From Shewanella abyssi (GTDB taxonomy: Bacteria > Pseudomonadota > Gammaproteobacteria > Enterobacterales > Shewanellaceae): a stretch of 59,361 nt of DNA. The DNA is taken from positions 1 through 59,361 of the forward strand of contig NZ_JAKIKR010000029.1 of the NCBI RefSeq assembly GCF_023284025.1. The letters are read 5' to 3'. Each line of letters opens with the position of its first letter. The stretch's first letter is position 1. The notes below the pieces were generated by a model. The model was not told the origin of the DNA and ran no database searches. It saw nothing but the letters and a program-made list of their open reading frames with translations. This document shows positions 10,398 to 19,250 of the stretch, in pieces. A program made the position numbers and the translations under genes.

Positions 10398-10652
10398 TCT
10401 TCCCTCATCCCTGATTAACATCCTGTATTACGCAAAAAAGCGTTAACATTTTTGACCGATCCTATACTATCTTAACACCATGACTAATGCTTCCGCAGTG
10501 ACCATCTTGATGATATATTGCATCGATAAGTAGTACTTAAGTCATTGATAAATGGTTGAGAGCGGTTAATTCGATGCTAGGTTCGACCACTAAATTGAAG
10601 TAGATATTGGCGTAACACCGTTGATGTAGAGCAAGTATAGAGAGCATAAAGA

Positions 10653-13600
10653 GTGCAGCAAGCCACAACAAAAACATTCAGTCAAAAAGTCAGCCGCTTA
10701 GTAATGGTATCATTTGCTACCATTTTAGCTGCAATCTTATTAACGGCACTCTATGTTGGCTGGAATTATCAGCGCCTAACGATAAAGCTGGCAAATCATT
10801 TTTTACAGCCTTACCAAATGCAAATAGAGCAACTTCGCTTTACACCGCTGACCTTTAGCCATTGGCAGCTGCCACTGGTTTCAATGACCGTCAATGGTAG
10901 CGATATTGAAATTACCGATCTCGATATTATTCTTGAGCCCGATAGCAAATTATGGGCATTAAGTGTTACTGATTTACGCTCACTATCAGCTCAAAATCTC
11001 AACGTAAAACTCGATCCAAGCATATTGCGGTATTCATCCACTCCCAATAATGATGTAGAACCCACTATAGCGCTCGATTTTTCAGACTTGCCAGAAATAC
11101 AAATAGGCCAGACACAGTTCACCGTAAAAGGAGTTTCCGCCACAAAACTCAATATCGCCTTAGACTACCTAACGCTAGATAGTAAAGGTCACTTTAGCAG
11201 TGCCATCAGTCATCATCAGCAGCCTGTTTTTGCACTAGATGCACAGTTATCAGCTACGCAGTGGCGTGCAAGCACACGACTCGATTTAACGCAATTACAA
11301 CGGCTAACATCAGCTATTCGGGCGGCTGAAACAGCTTTATTTACAGAAAACTCGACCACAACACCAGCACCAACTAATCCTAAATTAGATACCAATGTAG
11401 CGATAAGCAGCCAGCAAGATAGCAGTTTATTAGCCCCCTTGTATGCTCTACAAGCAGCAATTAAAGCGCAGAAGATCGATCTCGATGCGACGTTAGATTC
11501 AACAATGACATTGGCAATAAAACCGGGGCAATTGCAATCAACCCACCGATTGAATCAGCTGCAAATAAGACTAAATGCATTAGCAGGATTACAACTCACC
11601 CCAAGTCTGACAGTAAATGACGGCGATGATGCGACCACTGACAATAAAACAACTCTCCCACTTCAGTCCATTAGCCCACTACCGTCAACGCCAACTGGCC
11701 AGTTGGCATTTAACATCGACGGTCATATCGCTGATTTAAAACTTACCCTGCTGCCTTTTGAGCTTCCAATAGCATTAAATGCGCAACAAACAGCAACGGC
11801 GAATAAAAGTAGCGAGCCGCTGCAGCTCATCAGTTTACTTAATAAGCTCGATGATGCCCCTCTAGAAAAAGCTCTGGCTCACCTATATCAAGTATTGAAA
11901 ACCCGTGGCAATACTAACCAGCCACAAATGGAACCCATAATCCGCTTAACGGTTGCAACCCCTCTCATATATCAACTTAATAAAGGGTCTTTGTTGCTGC
12001 CAAAACTAAGTCTTGCCATTGAAAATACAAAACTGGCCGCAGTGGTTAATCTACAAGATATCCACTACGACTTGTCGCTCCCAATCCAAAGCAGTCAAAC
12101 CTTACAAAATGATGACTACAGACTCGCTTTTGACTGGCAACTACAAGCCAGCCATCAACAAAATATAACCATCAATACACTATGGCCAACATTAGCCAAA
12201 CTACCTTACAAGGTCGCAATCGATAATGCATCCCTTGCCCTACAAGGGTCATTTTCTGCAGATAAGCAACAAGGCAAGTCAGCATTTGAAGTCACTGTTC
12301 TACCTCAAGCTGCTCAGCTTACCCAGGGGATTACCATCTCGCCTAACAAAGAGCATATAGACAATCAAAATGGTCCAATCATCACCGCAAGTATTGCTCA
12401 AACTCAGCTAGTACTGGGCTCAAAGGCTCGTTACCGTTTTGCCGACGGAAAAACCAATATCTCGATCCCGGCACTGCAATACCAAGTTCAAAGTGCTGAA
12501 CTAAACCAGCAAAGTACTGATGAACAACACACTCATTATCAATTATGGGTCGATGCAATCAACATCGCATTAGCTGCGCCAATTTCTTTACAATTAACCT
12601 CGAAAAACTCAACGCCATTTATCAGTCAATTATTGCTACATGAGCTCTCTAACCAAGTTAGTTTTTCGCTAGAGAGTCTAGTGTTAGATAAATCAGCTTT
12701 AGCTTTGCAATCAAAAAAAGGAGCTAAGATAAAAAAATCTCGTCCGCGAATCGAGCAAAGATTATTGCATTTACAGCAAGTCGAATTGAGCCAGCAACTA
12801 AACCTTAACGCCAGCAAGCTCACTACCGAAGAGATTTGGCAGATAAATGGCTTGAATTTGTTTAGCCAACACCAGTACCAGCCAGAGCATAGCAATCCGA
12901 GCCAGTACCAATTAGCGGGTCAATGGCAATTTAACAGTGAGTTTGAACCCATTATCGCCTTTTTAAGCCAAAGTGATTCACTACCAGAGTCATTAGATCT
13001 TAACGGTAATGCATCAATCAACATGCATTACCGCTTAAACCGCGACAAGTACACTCGATTTTCACTCACGTTGAAGCCACATGTTGCAGACATTCAAGGA
13101 AGCTTCGCTAATTTGCCCTTTGAAGGCGGTAATATAAATACTCAGTGCCAATATCAGTGGCAACAGCTTCAATCACAAAGCCAAATCAGTAAGTTTAATT
13201 GTGATGATATTAAACTTTCATTGCAGGCTTTTAACCCTGGAGTATTGATCACTGACATAGAAGCAGAAGCTGCGGTCTCTTTTAGTACCGACTCTAGCCA
13301 AATTCCCACCGAATCCACCAGCAACGGTCAACATAACCTTGCCTTACCGGCGGAGCTATTTGGCGTTCAACAAGCATCCGTTAACCTTACCGCCAAGGGA
13401 GATCTGCTCGGTGGTCAGCTGCTTATTCCCCAGTTTCAACTAAACCTAAAGCAACCCTCTTCAGCTTACTTTGTAATGCAGCAGATCGATCTTGAACAAT
13501 TACTCGAGATTCAACCACAGGTTGGTATTTATGCTGATGGTATTTTTGATGCTGTACTGCCTGTGACTCTTGAAAATGGCAAAGCGGCAATCAGTGGCGG

Positions 13601-13922
13601 CCAGATAGCGGCAAGGGCGCCCGGTGGGCTAATAGCAGTCAGTGGTAACCCTGCCGTTGATCAAATGCGCTTAAGTCAGCCCTATCTTGAATTCGCCTTT
13701 TCAGCATTAGAACACCTACAGTATTCAGAGTTATCCAGCAGCTTTGATATGGACTCTTTAGGCAATGCCATACTCAAAGTCAATGTCAAAGGCAAAAGTC
13801 GGGGAATTGAACGCCCTATCCACTTGAACTATTCTCAAGAGGAGAACATGCTACAGTTACTTAAAAGTTTGCAAATAGGCAACAACTTGCAAAACCAGAT
13901 TGAAAATTCACTACAGCAATAA
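10653..13922 (+). CDS. ydbH: YdbH family AsmA-like intermembrane bridge protein
   Basis: At 1089 residues this is a long YdbH. A single N-terminal membrane anchor (about residues 18-42) is followed by a periplasmic beta-rich, glutamine-rich body of the AsmA-like/DUF dicarboxylate-transport type. The C-terminal region (GVYADGIFDAVLP-like segment, residues about 965-1060) is the conserved end. In Escherichia coli YdbH, TamB and YhdP are redundant bridges carrying phospholipids to the outer membrane. YdbH works with the lipoprotein YnbE, and both follow here in the same order, which makes the call firm. The E. coli protein is about 880 residues; the surplus here is in the middle. The start is GTG with only a weak purine-rich site. 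Confidence 0.88.
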   Translation: MQQATTKTFSQKVSRLVMVSFATILAAILLTALYVGWNYQRLTIKLANHFLQPYQMQIEQLRFTPLTFSHWQLPLVSMTVNGSDIEITDLDIILEPDSKLWALSVTDLRSLSAQNLNVKLDPSILRYSSTPNNDVEPTIALDFSDLPEIQIGQTQFTVKGVSATKLNIALDYLTLDSKGHFSSAISHHQQPVFALDAQLSATQWRASTRLDLTQLQRLTSAIRAAETALFTENSTTTPAPTNPKLDTNVAISSQQDSSLLAPLYALQAAIKAQKIDLDATLDSTMTLAIKPGQLQSTHRLNQLQIRLNALAGLQLTPSLTVNDGDDATTDNKTTLPLQSISPLPSTPTGQLAFNIDGHIADLKLTLLPFELPIALNAQQTATANKSSEPLQLISLLNKLDDAPLEKALAHLYQVLKTRGNTNQPQMEPIIRLTVATPLIYQLNKGSLLLPKLSLAIENTKLAAVVNLQDIHYDLSLPIQSSQTLQNDDYRLAFDWQLQASHQQNITINTLWPTLAKLPYKVAIDNASLALQGSFSADKQQGKSAFEVTVLPQAAQLTQGITISPNKEHIDNQNGPIITASIAQTQLVLGSKARYRFADGKTNISIPALQYQVQSAELNQQSTDEQHTHYQLWVDAINIALAAPISLQLTSKNSTPFISQLLLHELSNQVSFSLESLVLDKSALALQSKKGAKIKKSRPRIEQRLLHLQQVELSQQLNLNASKLTTEEIWQINGLNLFSQHQYQPEHSNPSQYQLAGQWQFNSEFEPIIAFLSQSDSLPESLDLNGNASINMHYRLNRDKYTRFSLTLKPHVADIQGSFANLPFEGGNINTQCQYQWQQLQSQSQISKFNCDDIKLSLQAFNPGVLITDIEAEAAVSFSTDSSQIPTESTSNGQHNLALPAELFGVQQASVNLTAKGDLLGGQLLIPQFQLNLKQPSSAYFVMQQIDLEQLLEIQPQVGIYADGIFDAVLPVTLENGKAAISGGQIAARAPGGLIAVSGNPAVDQMRLSQPYLEFAFSALEHLQYSELSSSFDMDSLGNAILKVNVKGKSRGIERPIHLNYSQEENMLQLLKSLQIGNNLQNQIENSLQQ

Positions 13923-14016
13923 ACAATTTGGCGTCAACGATAGATTTTTTAATCTAATAGACATCTGGCCAAGGAATATTTACTCTACCCTTTTATTATG
14001 AATTAAGGATAAGTCA

Positions 14017-14217
14017 TTGAAGATATTTAATATCCCTAAATCGACTCTGAGCATACTCATTGCAACCTATGCCTTAATCGGCTGCAGCCCTACGGTTAAA
14101 ATTGAGCCTCCAGACAAGCCCATTGTCATTAATCTCAATGTCAAAATTGAACACGAAATTAAAATCAAAGTCGACAGAGAACTCGATGAGTTACTCGCCG
14201 ACGATGAACTTTTTTAA
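14017..14217 (+). CDS. ynbE: YnbE lipoprotein, partner of YdbH
   Basis: The 66-residue outer-membrane lipoprotein begins with TTG at 14017, supported by aaggat seven bases upstream. The signal ends in lipobox LIGC with the lipidated Cys at residue 23. The mature part alternates hydrophobic and charged residues (PIVINLNVKIEHEIKIKV), fitting the known role of YnbE as a beta-strand-rich lipoprotein that extends the YdbH groove to the outer membrane. It sits 94 bases after ydbH and 24 before ydbL, as in enterobacteria. Size and context carry the assignment, as the protein is short. Confidence 0.85.
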   Translation: MKIFNIPKSTLSILIATYALIGCSPTVKIEPPDKPIVINLNVKIEHEIKIKVDRELDELLADDELF

Positions 14218-14241
14218 CCTAAGGATATGAAGGAGTAATCA

Positions 14242-14562
14242 ATGAAATCTAAAATACTAGTTCTGTTTGCTAGCCTATTACTTAGCTTCAATGCCTTGGC
14301 TATCTCTTTGCAGGACGCAAAAGCCCAAGGATTTGTCGGTGAGCAAACAAATGGCTACTTAGGCCTTGTAAAAGAGACTTCTGAAGCTAAAACCTTAGTC
14401 AGTTCAATTAACGCTAAGCGTAAATCCCACTATCAAAAAATAGCGAAAAAGAACAGTATCTCAGTCAGTAATGTAGCCAAACTTGCAGCAGAAAAGGCCA
14501 TTAAGGCGACAAAGAAAGGCCATTACATTCAAACTACTAGCGGAAAATGGGTCAAAAAATAG
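14242..14562 (+). CDS. ydbL: YdbL family periplasmic protein (DUF1318)
   Basis: The 106-residue protein has a signal peptide (cleavage after about residue 20, ALA) and the DUF1318 pattern: LQDAKAQGFVGEQTNGYLG followed by an Asn-Ala-Lys-Arg-rich helix and a YQKIAKKN segment. In Escherichia coli YdbL modulates assembly of the YdbH-YnbE complex and has chaperone-like behaviour. It is the third gene of the operon, preceded by a clear aaggag-type site, and is followed by a strong terminator. Confidence 0.9.
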   Translation: MKSKILVLFASLLLSFNALAISLQDAKAQGFVGEQTNGYLGLVKETSEAKTLVSSINAKRKSHYQKIAKKNSISVSNVAKLAAEKAIKATKKGHYIQTTSGKWVKK

Positions 14563-14603
14563 CGACCATATATCTGTACTCGTGAAGATGAGTTGTCTAT
14601 TCC

Positions 14604-14640
14604 CATAAAAAAAGCCCGTTTAATACGGGCTTTTTTATGG
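14604..14640. terminator. Terminator after ydbL
   Basis: The stem aagcccgt/acgggctt is flanked by an A-run on the left and a T-run on the right, so it can work in both directions. On the plus strand it ends ydbH-ynbE-ydbL; on the minus strand it could serve the AI-2E family gene. Confidence 0.88.
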
Positions 14641-14650
14641 AGTAATTTGC

Positions 14651-14680
14651 TTATACCCACCTACTTGAAGATGGGTATAA
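14651..14680. repeat. Short dispersed hairpin repeat
   Basis: The perfect 9-bp arms ttataccca and tgggtataa enclose ccacctacttgaaga-type sequence. The arm gatgggtata and the tacttgaaga core relate it to the elements at 1-150 and 21431-21488. It lies between two convergent genes. Confidence 0.75.
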
Positions 14681-14689
14681 AACAAGCTG

Positions 14690-15862
14690 TTAATCATCTG
14701 CCCCATGATGAGCGGGGGCACTCACCAATGGTTTACTTCCATCGCCAGAAGTACTTGCATCAGTATTGTCTGGGTCAGTTCCCTTAACCAAACCATCTTC
14801 AGTGTTAAGCCAGGTAATAAATAGCTCATACCAAATTGCCAATATCACTGCACCGAGAAAGAGCCCGATAATTCCTGCAGTGATCATGCCTCCGATGGCA
14901 CCAATTAAAATAACTGGCATCGGCACATCAACCCCACGCCCCATCAACATCGGCTTTAAAAAGCTGTCTGATACACCCGCAATCAGTACCCAAACGGTAA
15001 ATATGGTCGCGCCTGTTGAATCATGAGTTGAAAACACATAAAAGATCAACGGTAATACCACCAGTAATGGCGGAAGCTGGGCTATTCCTAAAATAAACAC
15101 GATAAAGGTAAACAAACCTGCAGCCGGGATACTAAAGGTAAATAGTGCAGAGCCAATCAATATCGCTTGAATAAAGGCAACGCCTACTACACCCAGTAGC
15201 ACACTTCTGATTGTGGCCGCGGTTAACGTTGTCCACTCCTCACCATGTTTACCGACAACTTTCACTGCAACTGTGCTCACCGCAGCCGCTGATTTCTCCG
15301 CATGAGCCATGAAACCACCCGCGATAGCCAACGAAACCACAAACATCACTAAAGTGCCAACGCCACTGCCTAATACTCCCGCCATAGTGCCAATTGCAGA
15401 TTTAATTTGCGGTAAGAAGTGAATCACCGCTTTTTCAAGGTTGGTCGAAAACAGTGCCCAAGCCTCAAATAACTTATCGCCGATTAAGGGAATATCCGCC
15501 ACTTTTTGAGTGGGTCCGGGGATTTTTATCTCACCAGACTGCAAGACAACAATAGTATGGCTGATGCCATCAAAGATGGAGCTAGAAACCAAAACAAAGG
15601 GAGTGACTAGCAGCGTGATACCTGCTAACGCCATAATGGTCGCCGCCAAACCACGCCGGCCTTTAAGCACTCTTTGCAATTTTTGGGTTAACGGCATTAA
15701 TGCTACCGCGATAATCGCCCCCCATAAAACGGGGATAACAAAGGGTTTAATAATGTCATAAGTCCAGATGATCAAAATAAACAATAAGCCGATGCGAATG
15801 GCTGATTCCATCATATTGCTAATAAACAGTTTGCTTTGACTGTGCTGCATTGGATTTTCCAT
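14690..15862 (-). CDS. AI-2E family transporter (PerM/YdiK-like)
   Basis: The 390-residue polytopic protein belongs to the AI-2E/PerM family. It has paired N-terminal helices (about 20-60), a long amphipathic periplasmic segment, and a C-terminal bundle with PLIFYVFSTH, the VLIAGVSDSFLKPMLMGRG signature and GMITAGIIGLFLGAVIL. Members have been linked to autoinducer-2 export, Na+(Li+)/H+ antiport or undefined export, so a substrate should not be assumed. I chose ATG at 15862, with agga eight bases upstream. It starts one base after the stop of the potassium channel gene (TAA-T-ATG), which indicates translational coupling. Confidence 0.85.
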   Translation of the reverse strand: MENPMQHSQSKLFISNMMESAIRIGLLFILIIWTYDIIKPFVIPVLWGAIIAVALMPLTQKLQRVLKGRRGLAATIMALAGITLLVTPFVLVSSSIFDGISHTIVVLQSGEIKIPGPTQKVADIPLIGDKLFEAWALFSTNLEKAVIHFLPQIKSAIGTMAGVLGSGVGTLVMFVVSLAIAGGFMAHAEKSAAAVSTVAVKVVGKHGEEWTTLTAATIRSVLLGVVGVAFIQAILIGSALFTFSIPAAGLFTFIVFILGIAQLPPLLVVLPLIFYVFSTHDSTGATIFTVWVLIAGVSDSFLKPMLMGRGVDVPMPVILIGAIGGMITAGIIGLFLGAVILAIWYELFITWLNTEDGLVKGTDPDNTDASTSGDGSKPLVSAPAHHGADD

Positions 15863-15863
15863 A

Positions 15864-16541
15864 TTAACGTTCCTGTTCTGTCTCTTTTTGAGCCAATCCA
15901 GCACTCACTAAACTCGCAACAACAATTGCCATATAAAACACACCAGCAATTGCCTCCATGTAAACCACTACCTGAGCAAAAGGCGTATTGGGACTGATAT
16001 CGCCATAGCCTAACGTCGTTAAGGTTACAAAACTAAAATAGGCCATTTGAGAAAAGTTTTGCCCCCAGGGTATCTGTTCTATCCCGGTAAAAGCATTGGG
16101 TGAAAAAGCTAACACAAGTAAATAGACTAAAGCCCACTGTAGACCAAGCAGTAAAAATAGTGCAATCGAACCAACAACTTTATTGCTATTTACTGTTCCA
16201 GAGAACAGTATCTGCCTTGAAATTGAGCTAAATGTCCCCCAGAAAAAAGCAAACATAAGCACCAACATGAGTAGATCGATATGAGGTACAACAGCCAGCT
16301 TTTTGAGCAAAATTGCCGCTACCCAAACTACGATCAGCGCCTGCATAAATCGCTTCCAACTTTTATCTACACCTAAACTAACGACACATACTAAAAAAGT
16401 CACAGCGATAATCCCTTCGAGAACTGACTCCACCATTCCATCGGCAACAGAGCGCACTAGGGATGCACTCAATAAAAGTACTATCAGCGCGGCGGTCATG
16501 TAATAAAAATTATTATGCTTATTAATTTTACGCTCAAACAC
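15864..16541 (-). CDS. Two-pore-helix potassium channel protein
   Basis: About 225 residues with several N-terminal membrane helices and a C-terminal pore module. The pore helix and selectivity filter read TLTTLGYGDISP; GYGD is the diagnostic K+ filter. One more helix follows, so the protein fits the Ion_trans_2 family without a large cytosolic RCK domain. It would pass K+ across the inner membrane. A TTG at 16547 lies only two bases from gggag, so GTG at 16541, eight bases away, is the better start. It is the first gene of a two-gene unit with the AI-2E family transporter. Confidence 0.87.
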   Translation of the reverse strand: MFERKINKHNNFYYMTAALIVLLLSASLVRSVADGMVESVLEGIIAVTFLVCVVSLGVDKSWKRFMQALIVVWVAAILLKKLAVVPHIDLLMLVLMFAFFWGTFSSISRQILFSGTVNSNKVVGSIALFLLLGLQWALVYLLVLAFSPNAFTGIEQIPWGQNFSQMAYFSFVTLTTLGYGDISPNTPFAQVVVYMEAIAGVFYMAIVVASLVSAGLAQKETEQER

Positions 16542-16911
16542 GCTCAAATCTCCCTAAATGCGTTGTTATGACGAACCTTGGCAAACTCCCTATTAAACAT
16601 CGCACATAACTCACATAGGTCAATGTTTAGCCCAGCAAGATTTTGCTGTTAGTCATAAGAAACTGAATTTAAAATTAGTGAAAGGCTCTGAGGTTATTAG
16701 ATAATATAAATTTGAAGCTATAAGCCATTGGATTAAAGTCATCTTAGCCATTTGGATATCGTTTAGAGTGATAACTTGAATTGAGTAAAATCTGTTGCTC
16801 ACTGAGGATAAGTTTATTTTGACCAAAATACCCTAAACGATTATGGTGTCGACCCTAATAATAACAATAAATATAGGATGTCACTTCTCTAAAGAAGTGG
16901 CTAACAATGCC
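16542..16911. other. Intergenic region, 370 bp
   Basis: An AT-rich divergent spacer between the potassium channel gene and the HETRH protein gene. Apart from the channel's gggag ribosome site at 16550-16554 I see no convincing promoter, hairpin or RNA. Confidence 0.5.
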
Positions 16912-17847
16912 ATGCCATCATTCAAACCTGCGTTACTGTCTGTTTCACTGTTATTGATGCTCGTACAACTTGGGGTTATGCCATCGGTACAGGCGGCAGG
17001 ATCTTTTTATGCCACCCAAGAATTGCAATCTCAATCCCCCCAAGCATTCGCCCTGCAACCCGAAGCACAAGCGTTTATATTAGCCGCCCAAGCTAAAACA
17101 ATTGCTGATGCTAACAGATTAGTTGAGCTCATCTTAGCTGATGACGGTTTAGTCACCGCACTAGCCTATTGGGAGCAGCTATCAATCAATGAACAAATCC
17201 CCTACTTACGCAAGATCTTCGCATTAGAGTATCGTTCAATGGGCATAGAGCAGCCAAAGCTCATCATCGATAACCATAGCTACCCTAACAAAATGGTCTA
17301 CTTTGACTTCGATGTATCTCATTTTGCACCATCACAGCGGTCAAACATTGATAGCTTGAGCAGCGGTACGGTTTACCTAAATCCGGACAAATTGGCCACT
17401 CAGGACAAATTTTCCAGTTTGGCATTTCTTATCCACGAAACCCGCCACTCTTATCAGTTTCAGTTGAGCCAACAAGTTAACAACAGTGCAAACGACGCCA
17501 TATTCGCTTCTGGCTATGTAGCCGCATTCAATGCGCAAAAATCGTTAACCGGTTTTGGTTTTAGTGACTTTTTAACCCTGCTCAACGAATATGAAGCTTT
17601 TCAGTATGGCAATTATGTTTTAGGTCAATTAACCGAATGGAGATTAGACCTTATTGGTATGGGGACATTCGCAAGCCAGTTTGATCACCAAGGTCAGTTA
17701 AAAATTGATTTAGCAGACCTTATGCCATCAGTAAAAATAGATACCGATGCCAAAACGACAACATCTAACGAATTGAGTTTGCTTGAGAAATATAATCTAG
17801 CGGCAAAAGAACAGTATCAACAGCGACAAGCAGCTAGCGCCCAGTGA
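16912..17847 (+). CDS. Secreted HETRH-motif protein, putative metallopeptidase
   Basis: I do not recognise a named family. From ATG 16912 the product has 311 residues with a typical signal peptide (PALLSVSLLLMLVQLG, cleavage near VQA-AG). Residues 175-179 read HETRH within LIHETRHSYQFQL, a HExxH zinc signature. Possible third ligands are E226 and E228 in LLNEYEAFQ. The sequence around the motif (IHETxHSYQ) matches that of the lipoprotein at 4413, although the rest differs. A start at 16843 is possible, but the extension blocks the signal peptide. The gene overlaps the following DMT transporter by four bases (GTGA), so the two are co-translated. Confidence 0.7.
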   Translation: MPSFKPALLSVSLLLMLVQLGVMPSVQAAGSFYATQELQSQSPQAFALQPEAQAFILAAQAKTIADANRLVELILADDGLVTALAYWEQLSINEQIPYLRKIFALEYRSMGIEQPKLIIDNHSYPNKMVYFDFDVSHFAPSQRSNIDSLSSGTVYLNPDKLATQDKFSSLAFLIHETRHSYQFQLSQQVNNSANDAIFASGYVAAFNAQKSLTGFGFSDFLTLLNEYEAFQYGNYVLGQLTEWRLDLIGMGTFASQFDHQGQLKIDLADLMPSVKIDTDAKTTTSNELSLLEKYNLAAKEQYQQRQAASAQ

Positions 17848-18734
17848 AAACGCCTAACCCATTAGCCTTTATGTTGCTGGCAATGTTATCAGCAGTCTTA
17901 ATGGCCACGATCGGCGTTTTTGCTCGCTACACGCAGTTACCTGCTGAGCATATAACTTTTTACCGGCTCGTGATTGGTGCAGGCTGTATGTTAGCCTTTA
18001 TGTTTTTTACTGGTAAGAGTGGCCAAATCAACCATAGGCCAACTAAGCGCACCATTATTAACGGCGTTATGCTCGCTAGCTTTATGGTTTTTTACGTACA
18101 AGCTATCAACTATATCAGCATGGCCAATGCCGTAATGCTTCTTTATCTAGCGCCGATTATGACCGCTATCTTTGCCCACATTGTTTATAATGAGAAGCTC
18201 ACTAAGGTAAACTGCGGATTCATTGTATTAGCGTTGCTAGGGTTCGTATTGATGCTACCCACCGATAGCGACACCTTGAGTCAACAGCAAGGAATGGGCT
18301 ACTTATACGCCACTCTGGCGATGCTAAGCTATAGCGGCTTTATGCTCATTAACCGTAAACCGAGTCAATCTACGCCCTATCAAAGTACTTTAGTACAATT
18401 AACCGTCGGCGCTACCTGTTTACTGCCCTTCGTTGTCATCACACCCATAATGCCCTCTGCAGCACAAATGGGTTGGTTAATTGCCATTGGGGTCTTGCCC
18501 GGATTTGTCGCCATACTTTTTGCCGTAAAAGCACTACGCGTTTTGCCAACAGTATCTTTTGGTACTCTTGCCTATTTAGAACCCGTTGCCGTCGTGATAT
18601 TTGCTTGGTTGCTATTTGCTGAACAGCTAAGTGCCATGCAGTTATCTGGGGCACTACTGATTATAATATCTGGGATTGCCCAAGGTTTTGTCATCAGAGC
18701 ACCGCGGCCAATAAAAGTGTCTGTTACAGAGTAG
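17844..18734 (+). CDS. DMT-superfamily (EamA) transporter
   Basis: The 296-residue inner-membrane protein has ten hydrophobic helices in two five-helix EamA repeats. The first repeat carries FARYTQLPAEHITFYRLVIG and AIFAHIVYNEKLT; the second carries LAYLEPVAVVIFAWLLFAEQL near residues 235-255. Such DMT exporters move amino acids or other small metabolites; the sequence does not specify which. Translation starts at GTG 17844 inside the stop of the preceding gene, so it forms a transcriptional unit with the HETRH protein. A functional link between them is unproven. Confidence 0.88.
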   Translation: MKTPNPLAFMLLAMLSAVLMATIGVFARYTQLPAEHITFYRLVIGAGCMLAFMFFTGKSGQINHRPTKRTIINGVMLASFMVFYVQAINYISMANAVMLLYLAPIMTAIFAHIVYNEKLTKVNCGFIVLALLGFVLMLPTDSDTLSQQQGMGYLYATLAMLSYSGFMLINRKPSQSTPYQSTLVQLTVGATCLLPFVVITPIMPSAAQMGWLIAIGVLPGFVAILFAVKALRVLPTVSFGTLAYLEPVAVVIFAWLLFAEQLSAMQLSGALLIIISGIAQGFVIRAPRPIKVSVTE

Positions 18735-18811
18735 ATCCCCCCTCTACGCTGTTTTATGAGCTAGATTTATAACAGGCACTTTCATAATAAGCAGCTTAAC
18801 ATGGGGGAGAT

Positions 18812-19237
18812 ATGCGTCAGATCAGCATCGATTGGTTCAGACTATTTCGCTACTCGTTACTGTTCATCGCATTTAGTCTGATGGTGACTATATTGATGCT
18901 AATTTACTTTTCAAACAGCCTTGAAGAGGCTTGGCAAAAAGGGTTAATGCTGACGTTAAAAGAGGTAGAGATCACCATAGAGCTGAGCCTAACGCTATTT
19001 ATTTACATCAGCTTTCCAGTGTTACTGTTTCGCTTTATGTACTACTTTTCGAAGATGCTTTATCGAGGTAGACGAGAAGGCGTGGCAATTTTGACCTATA
19101 AAACGCTATTTAATCCTCTAAATTTTTTGCTGTTCCCAAGCCTTCTCAATCCAAATGGGTTGGTGTATCGAAGGCGTTGTATTATGGCGCTGCTGCTAAT
19201 GATATTAATCTATCTGATTATTTTACTCATAACCTAA
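18812..19237 (+). CDS. Small membrane protein of unknown function
   Basis: The 141-residue protein is unrecognised. It has three strongly hydrophobic segments at about residues 12-32, 52-72 and 120-140. The loops are basic and rich in Arg (YRGRREG, YRRRC), so they probably face the cytosol. ATG at 18812 has gggga seven bases upstream, a good ribosome site, which supports it as a real gene. It stands between the DMT transporter and convergent yoaA with no terminator in the 13-base gap. Confidence 0.65.
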   Translation: MRQISIDWFRLFRYSLLFIAFSLMVTILMLIYFSNSLEEAWQKGLMLTLKEVEITIELSLTLFIYISFPVLLFRFMYYFSKMLYRGRREGVAILTYKTLFNPLNFLLFPSLLNPNGLVYRRRCIMALLLMILIYLIILLIT

Positions 19238-19250
19238 CCTTTAGCTTCGG

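Noticed and set aside
14593..14787. Open frame of 64 codons
   Set aside because: It spans the ydbL terminator and the hairpin repeat and enters the AI-2E family gene antisense.
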